This document shows, in pieces, positions 1-6,305 of a stretch of DNA of 11,210 bases. Numbering within the stretch: position 1 is the first letter of the stretch; each line of letters starts with the position of its first letter. The DNA comes from Deltaproteobacteria bacterium. GTDB lineage: Bacteria > Desulfobacterota > Dissulfuribacteria > Dissulfuribacterales > UBA3076. Under the pieces are notes generated by a model. It was not told the DNA's origin. It ran no database searches and saw only the letters and a list, made by a program, of their open reading frames with translations. Location: the NCBI GenBank assembly GCA_021159445.1, contig JAGGRV010000288.1, positions 1-11,210 on the forward strand. Direction: 5' to 3'. The position numbers and the translations under genes are program-made.

Positions 1-28
1 AGCTTTCAGCTTCAGGCTTTCAGCTCTT
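1..28. repeat. Heptanucleotide-period repeat patch
   Basis: The first 28 bases read as four consecutive 7-base units of related sequence: AGCTTTC, AGCTTCA, GGCTTTC, AGCTCTT. The patch lies just downstream of fmt and directly abuts the half palindrome that starts at 31. Three other intergenic patches in this window also have a 7-base period (6441, 6511, 8534), so this is probably part of a dispersed class. The array may continue left of the window edge. Confidence 0.5.
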
Positions 29-30
29 AT

Positions 31-65
31 GCAACGCAGCATATGGGGTATTTTCAGCGGAATCA
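31..65 (+). repeat. Half copy of the palindromic intergenic repeat (element A)
   Basis: These 35 bases match the reverse complement of 2446-2480, the left end of the full element C, at 31 of 35 positions, starting GCAACGC and ending CAGCGGAATCA. Only one half of the palindrome is present; the heptamer patch stands where the other half should begin. The outermost TCA of the element (63-65) is, on the minus strand, the TGA stop codon of fmt, so the repeat edge forms the end of that gene. Confidence 0.7.
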
Positions 66-1007
66 TGACTCAAACTTTGCACCAACTGGAATCGGCCTGC
101 CCCTCAAGAATTCTGCGCAGGGCATACGCCGCTTCCCCGGCCACTGAAGCTCTCTGATACCCAGACAACCTTTTCCTGTGGCAATCATCACACCGTCCTC
201 TCCAACACGACAGACCGTACCGGGTTCCATGTCCATGGCATCCATATCCAATACAAAGGGCATATAAAGCCTGAGACGCTGACCTTTCCAAAGGGTGTAC
301 GCGCCGGGCCGTGGATCAAAGGCCCAGACCATGCATGAAATACGCCTTGCAGGTTGAGACCAGTCAAGCCTTGCCATCTCCGGCTTGATGGGAGGGGCAT
401 AACTTATGCCCTCTTCAGGTTGAGGTCTGGGTTTTAAAGTGCCCTTGTGCAGTTCATCCAGTGCCTGAACAAGAAGCCTAGCCCCCAACTCGGACATACG
501 TTCATATAGCTCACCAAGGGTCTCCTCCGGCCCAATGGTCAGGGCTTTCTGAAGGAGCATGGGACCTGTGTCCATCCCGGCATCCATCTCCATAATGGTT
601 ATGCCGGTCTCAGTATCCCCTTGTATAATGGCCCACTGTATCGGTGCTGCCCCTCGATACTCAGGGAGCAGGGACCCATGGACGTTGATAGGCATTATTC
701 GCGGGATATCAAGCAGTTCCTGGGGAAGTATCTGGCCGTAGGCAGCAACAACCAGAAGGTCCGGAGCAAGGTCCCGTACCCGACACAGGAACTCCGGAGA
801 GCGGGCCTTCTCGGGCTGGAGCACGGCAATATCCGCCTTTTCCGCCAAAACCTTTATTGGAGAAGGCATCAATTTTCTGCCCCGCCCCTTGGGCCTATCA
901 GGCTGGGTTACTACAGCCACCACCTGATTCGGACCTTCCATTAAGACCTTCAGCGCAGGAACTGCAAATTCAGGAGTACCCATAAATACAATTTTATACG
1001 AATTCAC
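63..1007 (-). CDS. fmt: Methionyl-tRNA formyltransferase
   Basis: Transfers a formyl group from 10-formyltetrahydrofolate to Met-tRNA(fMet) in the cytoplasm, making the initiator for bacterial translation. From the chosen GTG start the protein has 314 residues, usual for the family. It opens with the characteristic KIVFMGTPEFAVP, followed by QPDRPKGRGRKLMPSPIK. The formyltransferase core carries INVHGSLLPEYRGAAPIQ (catalytic Asn108 and His110) and MDAGMDTGPML (Asp146). A C-terminal OB-like Fmt_C region follows (YAPPIKPEMARLDW onward). An in-frame ATG at 1037 would add ten residues, but it has no Shine-Dalgarno and the extension is atypical. The GTG at 1007 has GGAGGT 11 bases upstream and matches the family N-terminus. 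The gene lies downstream of def on the same strand, 212 bases away across a palindromic repeat, so cotranscription is possible but not certain. Its stop codon is the edge of element A. Confidence 0.96.
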   Translation of the reverse strand: MNSYKIVFMGTPEFAVPALKVLMEGPNQVVAVVTQPDRPKGRGRKLMPSPIKVLAEKADIAVLQPEKARSPEFLCRVRDLAPDLLVVAAYGQILPQELLDIPRIMPINVHGSLLPEYRGAAPIQWAIIQGDTETGITIMEMDAGMDTGPMLLQKALTIGPEETLGELYERMSELGARLLVQALDELHKGTLKPRPQPEEGISYAPPIKPEMARLDWSQPARRISCMVWAFDPRPGAYTLWKGQRLRLYMPFVLDMDAMDMEPGTVCRVGEDGVMIATGKGCLGIRELQWPGKRRMPCAEFLRGRPIPVGAKFES

Positions 1008-1018
1008 AACTTCCGCGG

Positions 1019-1024
1019 ACCTCC
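1019..1024 (-). promoter_or_regulatory. Shine-Dalgarno for the fmt GTG start
   Basis: On the minus strand these bases read GGAGGT, a perfect anti-SD match, 11 bases before the GTG at 1007. It lies inside the short extension that would be translated from the ATG at 1037, and so supports the shorter fmt start. Confidence 0.65.
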
Positions 1025-1047
1025 GGACGAATTTCATTGCAAAACTG

Positions 1048-1067
1048 GTAACCGTTCACGGGGTTAC
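1048..1067. repeat. Solo arm-like repeat and small hairpin in the fmt leader
   Basis: GTAACCGTTCACGGGG at 1048-1063 matches the inverted arms of element B (GTAAGCGTTCACAGGG, read from 1206 back to 1191) at 14 of 16 positions. The same stretch also forms a hairpin of its own: GTAACC at 1048-1053 pairs with GGTTAC at 1062-1067. It lies about 40 bases upstream of the fmt GTG, within the likely fmt leader if transcription starts further upstream. Confidence 0.5.
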
Positions 1068-1097
1068 AACGCCCATTTTACCACAACCTACCGAACT

Positions 1098-1206
1098 GTA
1101 AGCGTTTACAGGGTGCTGCAGATGCGAGGCGGAGGATACGCAGACGTACTTCCTGTACTTCAAGTGCCCGGCAACAAAGCAGATGCGGTGCCCTGTGAAC
1201 GCTTAC
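1098..1206 (+). repeat. Palindromic intergenic repeat (element B)
   Basis: A 109-bp imperfect palindrome in the def-fmt gap. The outer arms GTAAGCGTTTACAGGGTGC (1098-1116) and, inverted, GTAAGCGTTCACAGGGCAC (1206-1188) match at 16 of 19 positions. Inside, it is asymmetric: one half carries GATGCGAGGCGGAGGA, the other CCCGGCAACAAAGCAGATG. The centre GACGTAC, five bases, GTACTTC has the same 7-5-7 geometry as element C. It is too large and too poor in T after the stem to be a plain terminator, but the structure could attenuate or process a def-fmt transcript. Confidence 0.75.
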
Positions 1207-1219
1207 CAGAAACGCCCTG

Positions 1220-1720
1220 CTACTCCTCTTTGGGGTGAATTTTTGGCCACTTTTTCCTGAAAAGGACCTTTCTTACAGGATTCAAGCGGTCAACAAAACA
1301 TATACCCTTTAGGTGATCCAATTCATGCTGTATACACCGGGCAAGGAGACCTTCAGCCTCTATCCTGACTTCCTTTTCATTCCGGTCATATCCCGTCAGA
1401 TGCAGTCTGAGAGCCCGTTTTACAGGGGCGGTGTAATTCGGGACACTCAGGCAGCCTTCTTCACCCACTTCCTCTCCTTCCAATTCTGTGATGCGAGGGT
1501 TAATTAATACTATAGGATTCGGGCCCTCTTCAGAAGGAGTTACGTCCATGATCACCAGTTGCTTGAGTTCACCTATCTGGTTTGCTGCAAGGCCCACCCC
1601 TTTGGCCTTGTACATCATTTCCAGCATCTGGTCGATCAGGCCCTGGAATTCCCCGTCTATCCTCTCAACAGGTCGGGCCTCTTGCCTTAATATCTTATGT
1701 GGATAGATTAGTATTTTCAT
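1220..1720 (-). CDS. def: Peptide deformylase
   Basis: A metallohydrolase that removes the N-formyl group from nascent proteins at the ribosome exit. The 166-residue product starts MKILIYPHKILRQEARPVE, the normal family N-terminus. It has all three motifs: GVGLAANQ (41-48), EGCLS (88-92) and QHELDH (131-136). The metal ligands are Cys90, His132 and His136, with Glu133 as the catalytic base. The C-terminus is basic. The frame stays open to a GTG at 1762, which has a GAGG-like site just upstream, but the extra 14 residues are unlike the family. A good sigma70-like promoter lies inside that extension, ending nine bases before the ATG at 1720, so I prefer the ATG. There is no Shine-Dalgarno before it, consistent with a nearly leaderless mRNA. 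It pairs functionally with fmt downstream and is divergent from the DUF434 gene. Confidence 0.95.
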   Translation of the reverse strand: MKILIYPHKILRQEARPVERIDGEFQGLIDQMLEMMYKAKGVGLAANQIGELKQLVIMDVTPSEEGPNPIVLINPRITELEGEEVGEEGCLSVPNYTAPVKRALRLHLTGYDRNEKEVRIEAEGLLARCIQHELDHLKGICFVDRLNPVRKVLFRKKWPKIHPKEE

Positions 1721-1729
1721 AACAACAAA

Positions 1730-1758
1730 ATAATAATGTCTGCAGGATAGCCAAGCAA
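1730..1758 (-). promoter_or_regulatory. Candidate sigma70 promoter for def
   Basis: On the minus strand TTGCTT (1758-1753) is followed after exactly 17 bases by TATTAT (1735-1730), five of six matches to the -10 consensus. Only nine bases separate the -10 box from the def ATG, so initiation would fall about 0-3 bases before the start codon. The -35 box matches the consensus at only three of six positions. Confidence 0.45.
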
Positions 1759-1775
1759 GCACTACCTCGGAAATT

Positions 1776-2444
1776 ATGAGAGCTCACGCCCTTAGAAAAG
1801 ACCTTCTGAGACCCGCGGCCCGGGATTTCCGGTTCCTTCTGAGTCGCGGATACCCGAGGAAGTCAGCCCTTTTATTTGTAGGAAACCACTTCCAGCTCCA
1901 TCAAAGAGAACGGGATCTGCTTTATCGCGGAGTCTTCACAAAAGAGCAAAGTATGGCACGGTGTGCTAAGATAGTGCGTGTGGGGGCAATCAAAGGGAAA
2001 AAACTGATCATAGACGGCCACAATATACTTATAACTCTTGAAAGTGCTATAAAGGGCAGATCAGTACTGCTGGCAGATGATAATTTCGTCCGGGACATCA
2101 GCCGCATATTTTGCAGCTTCAGGCCCACAGATCGTACAAAGGCCGCATGGACCCTTGTTGAACGACTCCTTTCAGACTATCCGCCTTGCCATGTTACAGT
2201 GCTTCTTGATGCCCCTCTTCCCAAGAGCGGGGAGCTTGCGGCAAGAATCAGACAGTGGATGAAATATGCAAAAATCAAAGTGGATGTCACTACAGCAACA
2301 AGACCTGAATCATCCCTTCTGGCGCTCGAAGGTATTAAAGCAAGTGCAGACTCGGTAATCATAGACCGTTCCACCAAAGTTTTTGACCTTGCAGGCCACA
2401 TCATAAGACGGAGATTACATATTAAACCAATGTTAATTCCATAG
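1776..2444 (+). CDS. DUF434/DUF5616 protein, possible PIN-like nuclease
   Basis: A 222-residue protein of unknown function that I assign to the DUF434 family found in archaea and some bacteria. The N-terminal part (about 10-60) has the family look: AARDFRFLLSRGYPRKSAL, then the QRERDLLYRG stretch. The second part (about 75-215) opens with LIIDGHNILITLES and carries DDNFVRD (101-107), VTVLLDAP (140-146) and ADSVIIDRS (191-199). A DGxN motif followed by spaced Asp residues at strand ends resembles the acidic active site of PIN/NYN-type ribonucleases; this is inference from pattern only. The ATG at 1776 has no Shine-Dalgarno but fits the domain start. The gene is divergent from def. Its TAG stop is one base before palindromic element C, so it is probably not strongly cotranscribed with plsC. 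Confidence 0.82.
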   Translation: MRAHALRKDLLRPAARDFRFLLSRGYPRKSALLFVGNHFQLHQRERDLLYRGVFTKEQSMARCAKIVRVGAIKGKKLIIDGHNILITLESAIKGRSVLLADDNFVRDISRIFCSFRPTDRTKAAWTLVERLLSDYPPCHVTVLLDAPLPKSGELAARIRQWMKYAKIKVDVTTATRPESSLLALEGIKASADSVIIDRSTKVFDLAGHIIRRRLHIKPMLIP

Positions 2445-2445
2445 C

Positions 2446-2571
2446 TGATTCCGCTGAAAAAACCCAATCTGCGGCGTTGCTTCAATTTTTCAGTCACTGC
2501 GACGTACGATAAGTACGTCTCATTCCCTGAGAATTTCGCGCCTTGCATCTCGGGCTTTTTGAGCAGAATCA
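2446..2571 (-). repeat. Palindromic intergenic repeat (element C)
   Basis: A 126-bp nearly complete palindrome filling most of the gap between the DUF434 gene and plsC. The ends TGATTCCGCTGAAAAAACCC (2446-2465) and, inverted, TGATTCTGCTCAAAAAGCCC match well. The centre is a perfect GACGTAC-GATAA-GTACGTC hairpin (2501-2519). Read on the minus strand, one half has AAGGCGCGA and the other GCAACGCCGCAGAT, the same two asymmetric halves as element B. The left end is one base from the preceding stop codon and itself starts with TGA. Confidence 0.8.
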
Positions 2572-2619
2572 TGTTTCAGACTTTTTGCAATGTAATAATA
2601 ACTGTTAATTCGAAAAATT

Positions 2620-3327
2620 ATGAGAGCTGCTTTCACTCCCATTGTAGCTATATTGGCCTTTATGTTCCTCTTTCCTGCTGTCCTGATATCAGGCATTGTC
2701 GATGATTCCGGGAACTGGATTCACAGACTTGCAAGGCTCTGGGCAAAAATTATCATTAGGACATCGGGTGTCAAGATAGAGGTGCAGGGCCACTGGCATA
2801 TACCTATAGGAACACCTGTGGTATTCGCCTGCAACCATGCAAGCCAATTTGACATACCTATAATGCAAGAGACCTTGCCTATACAATTCCGTTTTGTAGT
2901 CAAAAAAGAACTCTTCAAAATACCCCTCTTTGGCTTTGCTCTGCATCACGCAGGTTATATACCCATTGACAGGTCCGGTGGTAAGGCCGCCTTGCGCAGC
3001 CTGCAAGAAGCTGCTGAGAGACTAAAAAAAGGCACCCCTATAGTCATCTTCCCGGAGGGTACCCGCAGCCCTGACGGCCGATTGATGCCCTTTAAGGTGG
3101 GAGGAATACTGATTGCAATTAAGGCCGGATGCCCTATAGTGCCAGTAGCCATAAGCGGCAGCCATAAAGTGCTTCCAAAAGGGAGCATCAGGATACACCA
3201 GGGCCGGATAAAGGTGACTATCGGCCTCCCTGTTCAGACCATAGGCCCAGACGGCCCTATCCCCAAAAATATTGTGACAAAAGAAGTGTGGGATAGCATT
3301 TCCGCCATGCTGGATGAAAAACGCTAG
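2620..3327 (+). CDS. plsC: 1-acyl-sn-glycerol-3-phosphate acyltransferase
   Basis: Acylates lysophosphatidic acid to phosphatidic acid at the inner face of the cytoplasmic membrane, an early step of phospholipid synthesis. The 235 residues are typical of small PlsC proteins. A hydrophobic N-terminal segment (about 5-27) is a membrane anchor. Motif I is NHASQFD (72-78, with the catalytic His73-Asp78 dyad), motif II GYIPIDRS (112-119), motif III FPEGTRS (144-150) and motif IV VPVAISG (174-180). Other lysophospholipid acyltransferases share these motifs, so the exact substrate is inferred. There is no Shine-Dalgarno before the ATG. The 14 bases AAATTATGAGAGCT around the start are identical to those around the DUF434 start. 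The antiporter gene follows after 17 bases, so these genes and the helicase probably form one operon. Confidence 0.92.
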   Translation: MRAAFTPIVAILAFMFLFPAVLISGIVDDSGNWIHRLARLWAKIIIRTSGVKIEVQGHWHIPIGTPVVFACNHASQFDIPIMQETLPIQFRFVVKKELFKIPLFGFALHHAGYIPIDRSGGKAALRSLQEAAERLKKGTPIVIFPEGTRSPDGRLMPFKVGGILIAIKAGCPIVPVAISGSHKVLPKGSIRIHQGRIKVTIGLPVQTIGPDGPIPKNIVTKEVWDSISAMLDEKR

Positions 3328-3344
3328 CCAAATCCTGACCATTC

Positions 3345-4298
3345 ATGCCATCCTGGATACTACCTACCGTAACATTTATACTGGGGCTGGTTATTCTCTC
3401 CGGCGGGGCTGAAGCTCTTATTAGAGGAGCCATACGCATGGCTCGCCTTTGGAAAATCAGCCCGATTGTAATCGGCCTCACCATTGTAGCCTTTGGCACT
3501 TCGGCTCCGGAAATGGGTGTGGCATTGTCAGCAGCCCTTTCCGGCCAGCCTGATATCACCATGGGAAACATTTTGGGGAGCAATATAGCCAATACAGGAC
3601 TGATCCTGGGGCTTGGGGCCTTGCTCACTCCCCTGCCTGTCCGTCTGAGGATGCTCAGAATAGAGATACCCTTATTAATAGTGGTAAGCATGGCTCTCTG
3701 GGCATTTGCAACAATGGGCCATCTTGGACGTCCGGCAGGCCTGATCTTACTCATCACCTTTACAACCTATTGCTTGGCCCTGTATCGTCACAGCCGGGAA
3801 AAACCCTATACACTCCAAGTAGAATTCGACAAGTCTCTCAACCGCAAAAGTTCCTTTTGGCTTGACCTTGTACTGGTTATAGCCGGGCTGGTGGGGCTGG
3901 TTATCGGTTCCAAATCACTTGTTTGGGGGGCTGAAAACATTGCGGTGTATCTGGGTATACCTGAACTCATTGTGGGCCTGATTCTGACAGCCATAGGCAC
4001 CTCCCTGCCCGAACTTGCCACAACAGTGGCAGCGGCCCGTAAGGGCCAGACAGATCTGATCCTGGGAAATGTAATAGGAAGCAATCTATCTAACCTGTGT
4101 GCCGTACTTGGCGTCACGGCTTGTATTACCCCAATTGATATCAACCCGGACCTGCTCCACAGAGATTTTCCTGTAATGGTGGCCTTCAGCCTGGTCCTAT
4201 TGCCTGTTATGAGGATTGGGATGAAAGTGACCCGATGGGAGGGAGCAGCCCTGCTCCTGTCGTACATCGTATATGTTATTTCCCTGGCGGTCTTCTGA
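3345..4298 (+). CDS. CaCA-family calcium/sodium antiporter, YrbG-like
   Basis: An integral membrane cation exchanger of the Ca2+/cation antiporter superfamily, probably exporting Ca2+ against Na+ or H+; the ions cannot be read from the sequence. Its 317 residues show about ten hydrophobic segments in two halves joined by a polar loop (about 148-170). Each half carries an alpha repeat: GTSAPE (51-56) with GNILGSN (74-80), and GTSLPE (218-223) with GNVIGSN (241-247). The Glu residues are the expected ion ligands. This two-repeat pattern is that of E. coli YrbG and archaeal NCX. The gene lies 17 bases after plsC and 3 bases before the helicase gene, so it is likely cotranscribed. No clear Shine-Dalgarno precedes its ATG, suggesting coupling to upstream translation. 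Confidence 0.9.
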   Translation: MPSWILPTVTFILGLVILSGGAEALIRGAIRMARLWKISPIVIGLTIVAFGTSAPEMGVALSAALSGQPDITMGNILGSNIANTGLILGLGALLTPLPVRLRMLRIEIPLLIVVSMALWAFATMGHLGRPAGLILLITFTTYCLALYRHSREKPYTLQVEFDKSLNRKSSFWLDLVLVIAGLVGLVIGSKSLVWGAENIAVYLGIPELIVGLILTAIGTSLPELATTVAAARKGQTDLILGNVIGSNLSNLCAVLGVTACITPIDINPDLLHRDFPVMVAFSLVLLPVMRIGMKVTRWEGAALLLSYIVYVISLAVF

Positions 4299-4301
4299 AT
4301 A

Positions 4302-6086
4302 ATGATTGACCTGTCTTCAAGTCTAAATCCGACTCAGCTTAAGGCCGTAACACACAAAATCGGCCCGCTTCTTGTTGTTGCAGGACCCGGCACTGGTAAG
4401 ACCAGGGTCCTCAGCTACCGAATCGGACACCTTATAGAAACAGGTGCTGCCAAACCTGACCAGATACTTGCCATGACCTTTACCAATCAGGCAGCAAAGG
4501 AGATCTCCGAGCGCGTATCCCTGCTCCTGGACAGCGAATCCTCCACAGAGTGCATTCATAATGGGCAAAAAATCCCTAAAATAAACACCTTTCATGGCTG
4601 GGCACTTGGATTTTTAAAACAGACCCTGGGTGAAGACGCACGGCTTCCCATAGACGAGAAAGACGCCAGGGACCTTTGCCAAGAGGCGGCAAAAAAATTG
4701 GGATTACCAGACACAAAACCTCAAGGACTTTATGAACGTATCTCAAAGGCCAAGCAGCACTTCCCCCCAAGGATAAATAAAGACGAAGATCTGGAGGCCC
4801 TGATTCAGGCATATCATGGGCTCCTTGAAAAATACGGTCTCTGGGACTATGACGACCTTCTCCTGGAGGCCCTGCGGCTCCTTGAATATACTGAAATCAA
4901 AGCAAAATTTTATGGGGATTTCCCCTTTATCCTGGTAGATGAATTCCAGGACATAAGTCCTGCCCAGTATTCCCTGATCAAATTCATGGCAAAGAAAGAC
5001 GGAAACATCACGGTAATCGGTGACCCAAACCAGGCCATTTACGGATTCAGGGGCGCAAGTTCTGAGTTCATACATTGTTTTAATGCGGATTTCGAAAATG
5101 TTAAAACTGTGGTTCTGGACATTGTTTACAGGTGTCCCCAGGTATTTCTCGACGCTGCAACAAGTCTTATCAAAGACAGATCGGCTGTGCGTCTGAAATC
5201 CGTCAAGGACAAGTCGCCGAAAATCAAGATTAAACCCTTTGGAGATCCCTCAGCCGAGGCAAAGTGGGTGGCAAGGACCATTGAACAGGTAGTGGGTGGA
5301 CTCAGCTTTGTTTCGCTTGACAGTGGCACAGCAGAGGGTAACACCCTAAGAAGCCTTTCAGATGTAGCGGTACTCTTCAGGGCCAAAGCGTTGGGAAACC
5401 AGGTTGCCGAGGCCCTATCAAGACAGGGGATACCCTTTCAGCGGGCAGACACCTCTGATCCGCTTGCCCAAAAAGAACTTCGCTCTATATGGCGTCTCTG
5501 GGAGGTCCTGAAGGGACGAACTGTCCGGTATCATCTGTTAAAACTCCCGGGTGGTAAGGACCTGTGGAGCAGAAAACTTCTTGACTTAAAACCCGGACTT
5601 CAGGGCAAAGATGGTCCTCAACTCCTGAGTTACATAATCGACATTCTTGATCTTGACCCAAACAGGCCTCTTCTCAGGGCCCTTGCGCGTGCCATCAAAA
5701 AACATCCGCATGTGGATTCCCTTGCAGTCCTGCTTCGTAACGAGGCCGACATGCTGGATATCAACATAGAAGCAGTTTCCCTGCTTTCGATCCATGCGGC
5801 CAAAGGCCTTGAGTTCCCGGTAGTCTTCCTGATCGGATGTGAGCCTGGAATACTTCCATGGAAAGAGGCAGACCAGGAAGAGGAGAGACGGCTTTTTTAC
5901 GTAGGCATTACCAGGGCATCTGAAGAAATATACCTGAGCCATGTGAAACACCGAAGGCTTTTTGGACAGATGATGCATGGCGGCCCAAGCCCCTTTATTG
6001 CTGATATCCCTGAAAAACTCCTGGTCAGAGAAAAGGCCCAAAAACCCAGAGCACCCCGAAGGCCAAGGCAGAAAAAACTCTTTTAA
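4302..6086 (+). CDS. UvrD/Rep-family superfamily 1 DNA helicase (compact)
   Basis: A 3'-5' DNA helicase of the UvrD/Rep/PcrA type, unwinding DNA in repair or replication restart; the exact role is unknown. The motifs run in order: Q motif LNPTQ (8-12), Walker A GPGTGKT (28-34), Ia TFTNQAAKE (59-67), II LVDEFQD (211-217), III GDPNQAIYGFRGA (240-252), V SIHAAKGLEFP (496-506) and VI EERRLFYVGITRA (527-539). Motif IV, usually NYRS, reads VYRC (275-278), keeping the Arg but losing the Asn. At 594 residues it is shorter than UvrD or PcrA (about 670-720); the missing length lies mainly between motifs IV and V, where the 2B domain sits. The Lys/Arg-rich tail (577-592) may bind DNA or a partner. It starts 3 bases after the antiporter stop and ends directly before a strong hairpin, so it is the last gene of the cluster. 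Confidence 0.92.
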   Translation: MIDLSSSLNPTQLKAVTHKIGPLLVVAGPGTGKTRVLSYRIGHLIETGAAKPDQILAMTFTNQAAKEISERVSLLLDSESSTECIHNGQKIPKINTFHGWALGFLKQTLGEDARLPIDEKDARDLCQEAAKKLGLPDTKPQGLYERISKAKQHFPPRINKDEDLEALIQAYHGLLEKYGLWDYDDLLLEALRLLEYTEIKAKFYGDFPFILVDEFQDISPAQYSLIKFMAKKDGNITVIGDPNQAIYGFRGASSEFIHCFNADFENVKTVVLDIVYRCPQVFLDAATSLIKDRSAVRLKSVKDKSPKIKIKPFGDPSAEAKWVARTIEQVVGGLSFVSLDSGTAEGNTLRSLSDVAVLFRAKALGNQVAEALSRQGIPFQRADTSDPLAQKELRSIWRLWEVLKGRTVRYHLLKLPGGKDLWSRKLLDLKPGLQGKDGPQLLSYIIDILDLDPNRPLLRALARAIKKHPHVDSLAVLLRNEADMLDINIEAVSLLSIHAAKGLEFPVVFLIGCEPGILPWKEADQEEERRLFYVGITRASEEIYLSHVKHRRLFGQMMHGGPSPFIADIPEKLLVREKAQKPRAPRRPRQKKLF

Positions 6087-6088
6087 GT

Positions 6089-6114
6089 TTTGAGCCTTTT
6101 ACAAAAGGCTCAAA
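6089..6114 (+). terminator. Hairpin terminator after the helicase gene
   Basis: TTTGAGCCTTTT (6089-6100) is perfectly complementary to AAAAGGCTCAAA (6103-6114), giving a stem of up to 12 bp, in practice 10-11 bp with a small loop. It begins two bases after the helicase stop. There is no T tract after the stem, so it may act as a 3'-end stabiliser rather than a full intrinsic terminator. Confidence 0.55.
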
Positions 6115-6157
6115 GCACAGATTGCATTATGTGTCATATGTGTCATGTTGTATGATC

Positions 6158-6196
6158 AAAAAGAAAAAGGCCCCGGCTGGTTTAAGCTGAGGCCTT
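6158..6196 (-). terminator. Rho-independent terminator on the minus strand
   Basis: Read on the minus strand, AAGGCCTCAGCT (6196-6185) pairs with AGCCGGGGCCTT (6178-6167) around a six-base loop, with one mismatch and one G-U pair. It is followed directly by TTTTTCTTTTT (6168-6158). A GC-rich stem plus a U tract is the classical intrinsic terminator form. Neither neighbouring gene is on the minus strand, so it must end an otherwise unannotated transcript. The plus-strand reading has no T tract. Confidence 0.65.
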
Positions 6197-6305
6197 ATAA
6201 GAGGAGAAGAAGGGCTTTGGAAAGCCATTCTACGGAGGTATTTAATTTATCGGAAATATCTCTAATCGACTTTAACTTTTTTCCTTTTTTTTTATTTTTT
6301 TTCAC
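6195..6305 (-). CDS. Candidate 36-residue small protein, unknown
   Basis: A GTG-initiated frame on the minus strand. The first ten residues are almost all Lys; then comes SIRDISDKLNTSVEWLSK, a plausible amphipathic helical stretch; and it ends in five Leu. The frame starts seven bases after a TATAAT box, so the mRNA would be about leaderless. AAGGA lies too close to the GTG to be a normal Shine-Dalgarno. The TAA stop overlaps the first stem bases of the terminator. The poly-Lys part comes from the A-rich tract and the poly-Leu from a CU-rich stretch, so the frame could be accidental within a small RNA gene. I do not recognise the peptide. Confidence 0.3.
   Translation of the reverse strand: MKKNKKKGKKLKSIRDISDKLNTSVEWLSKALLLLL
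6277..6303. other. T-rich (minus-strand A-rich) tract
   Basis: Runs of six, nine and eight T separated by CC and a single A. As A tracts these would bend DNA. On the minus strand they lie just downstream of the candidate start site and encode the Lys-rich start of the small reading frame. Confidence 0.6.

Noticed and set aside
621..944. A plus-strand frame antisense to fmt
   Set aside because: It lies wholly within a well-supported gene on the other strand and has no recognisable domain or start signal.
1721..1762. An N-terminal extension of def from the GTG at 1762
   Set aside because: A GAGG lies near the GTG, but the extra 14 residues do not fit the family, and the best promoter lies inside the extension.
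2446..2571. Element C as an insertion sequence or a simple terminator
   Set aside because: No transposase frame is present, and the 126-bp symmetry is much longer than a terminator with no T tract at the stem end. It is better treated as a member of the palindromic repeat family.
4302..6086. The helicase as part of an anti-phage defence system
   Set aside because: Its neighbours are plsC and a cation antiporter in a tight housekeeping-like cluster. There is no adjacent nuclease, methylase or toxin, so defence is not supported.
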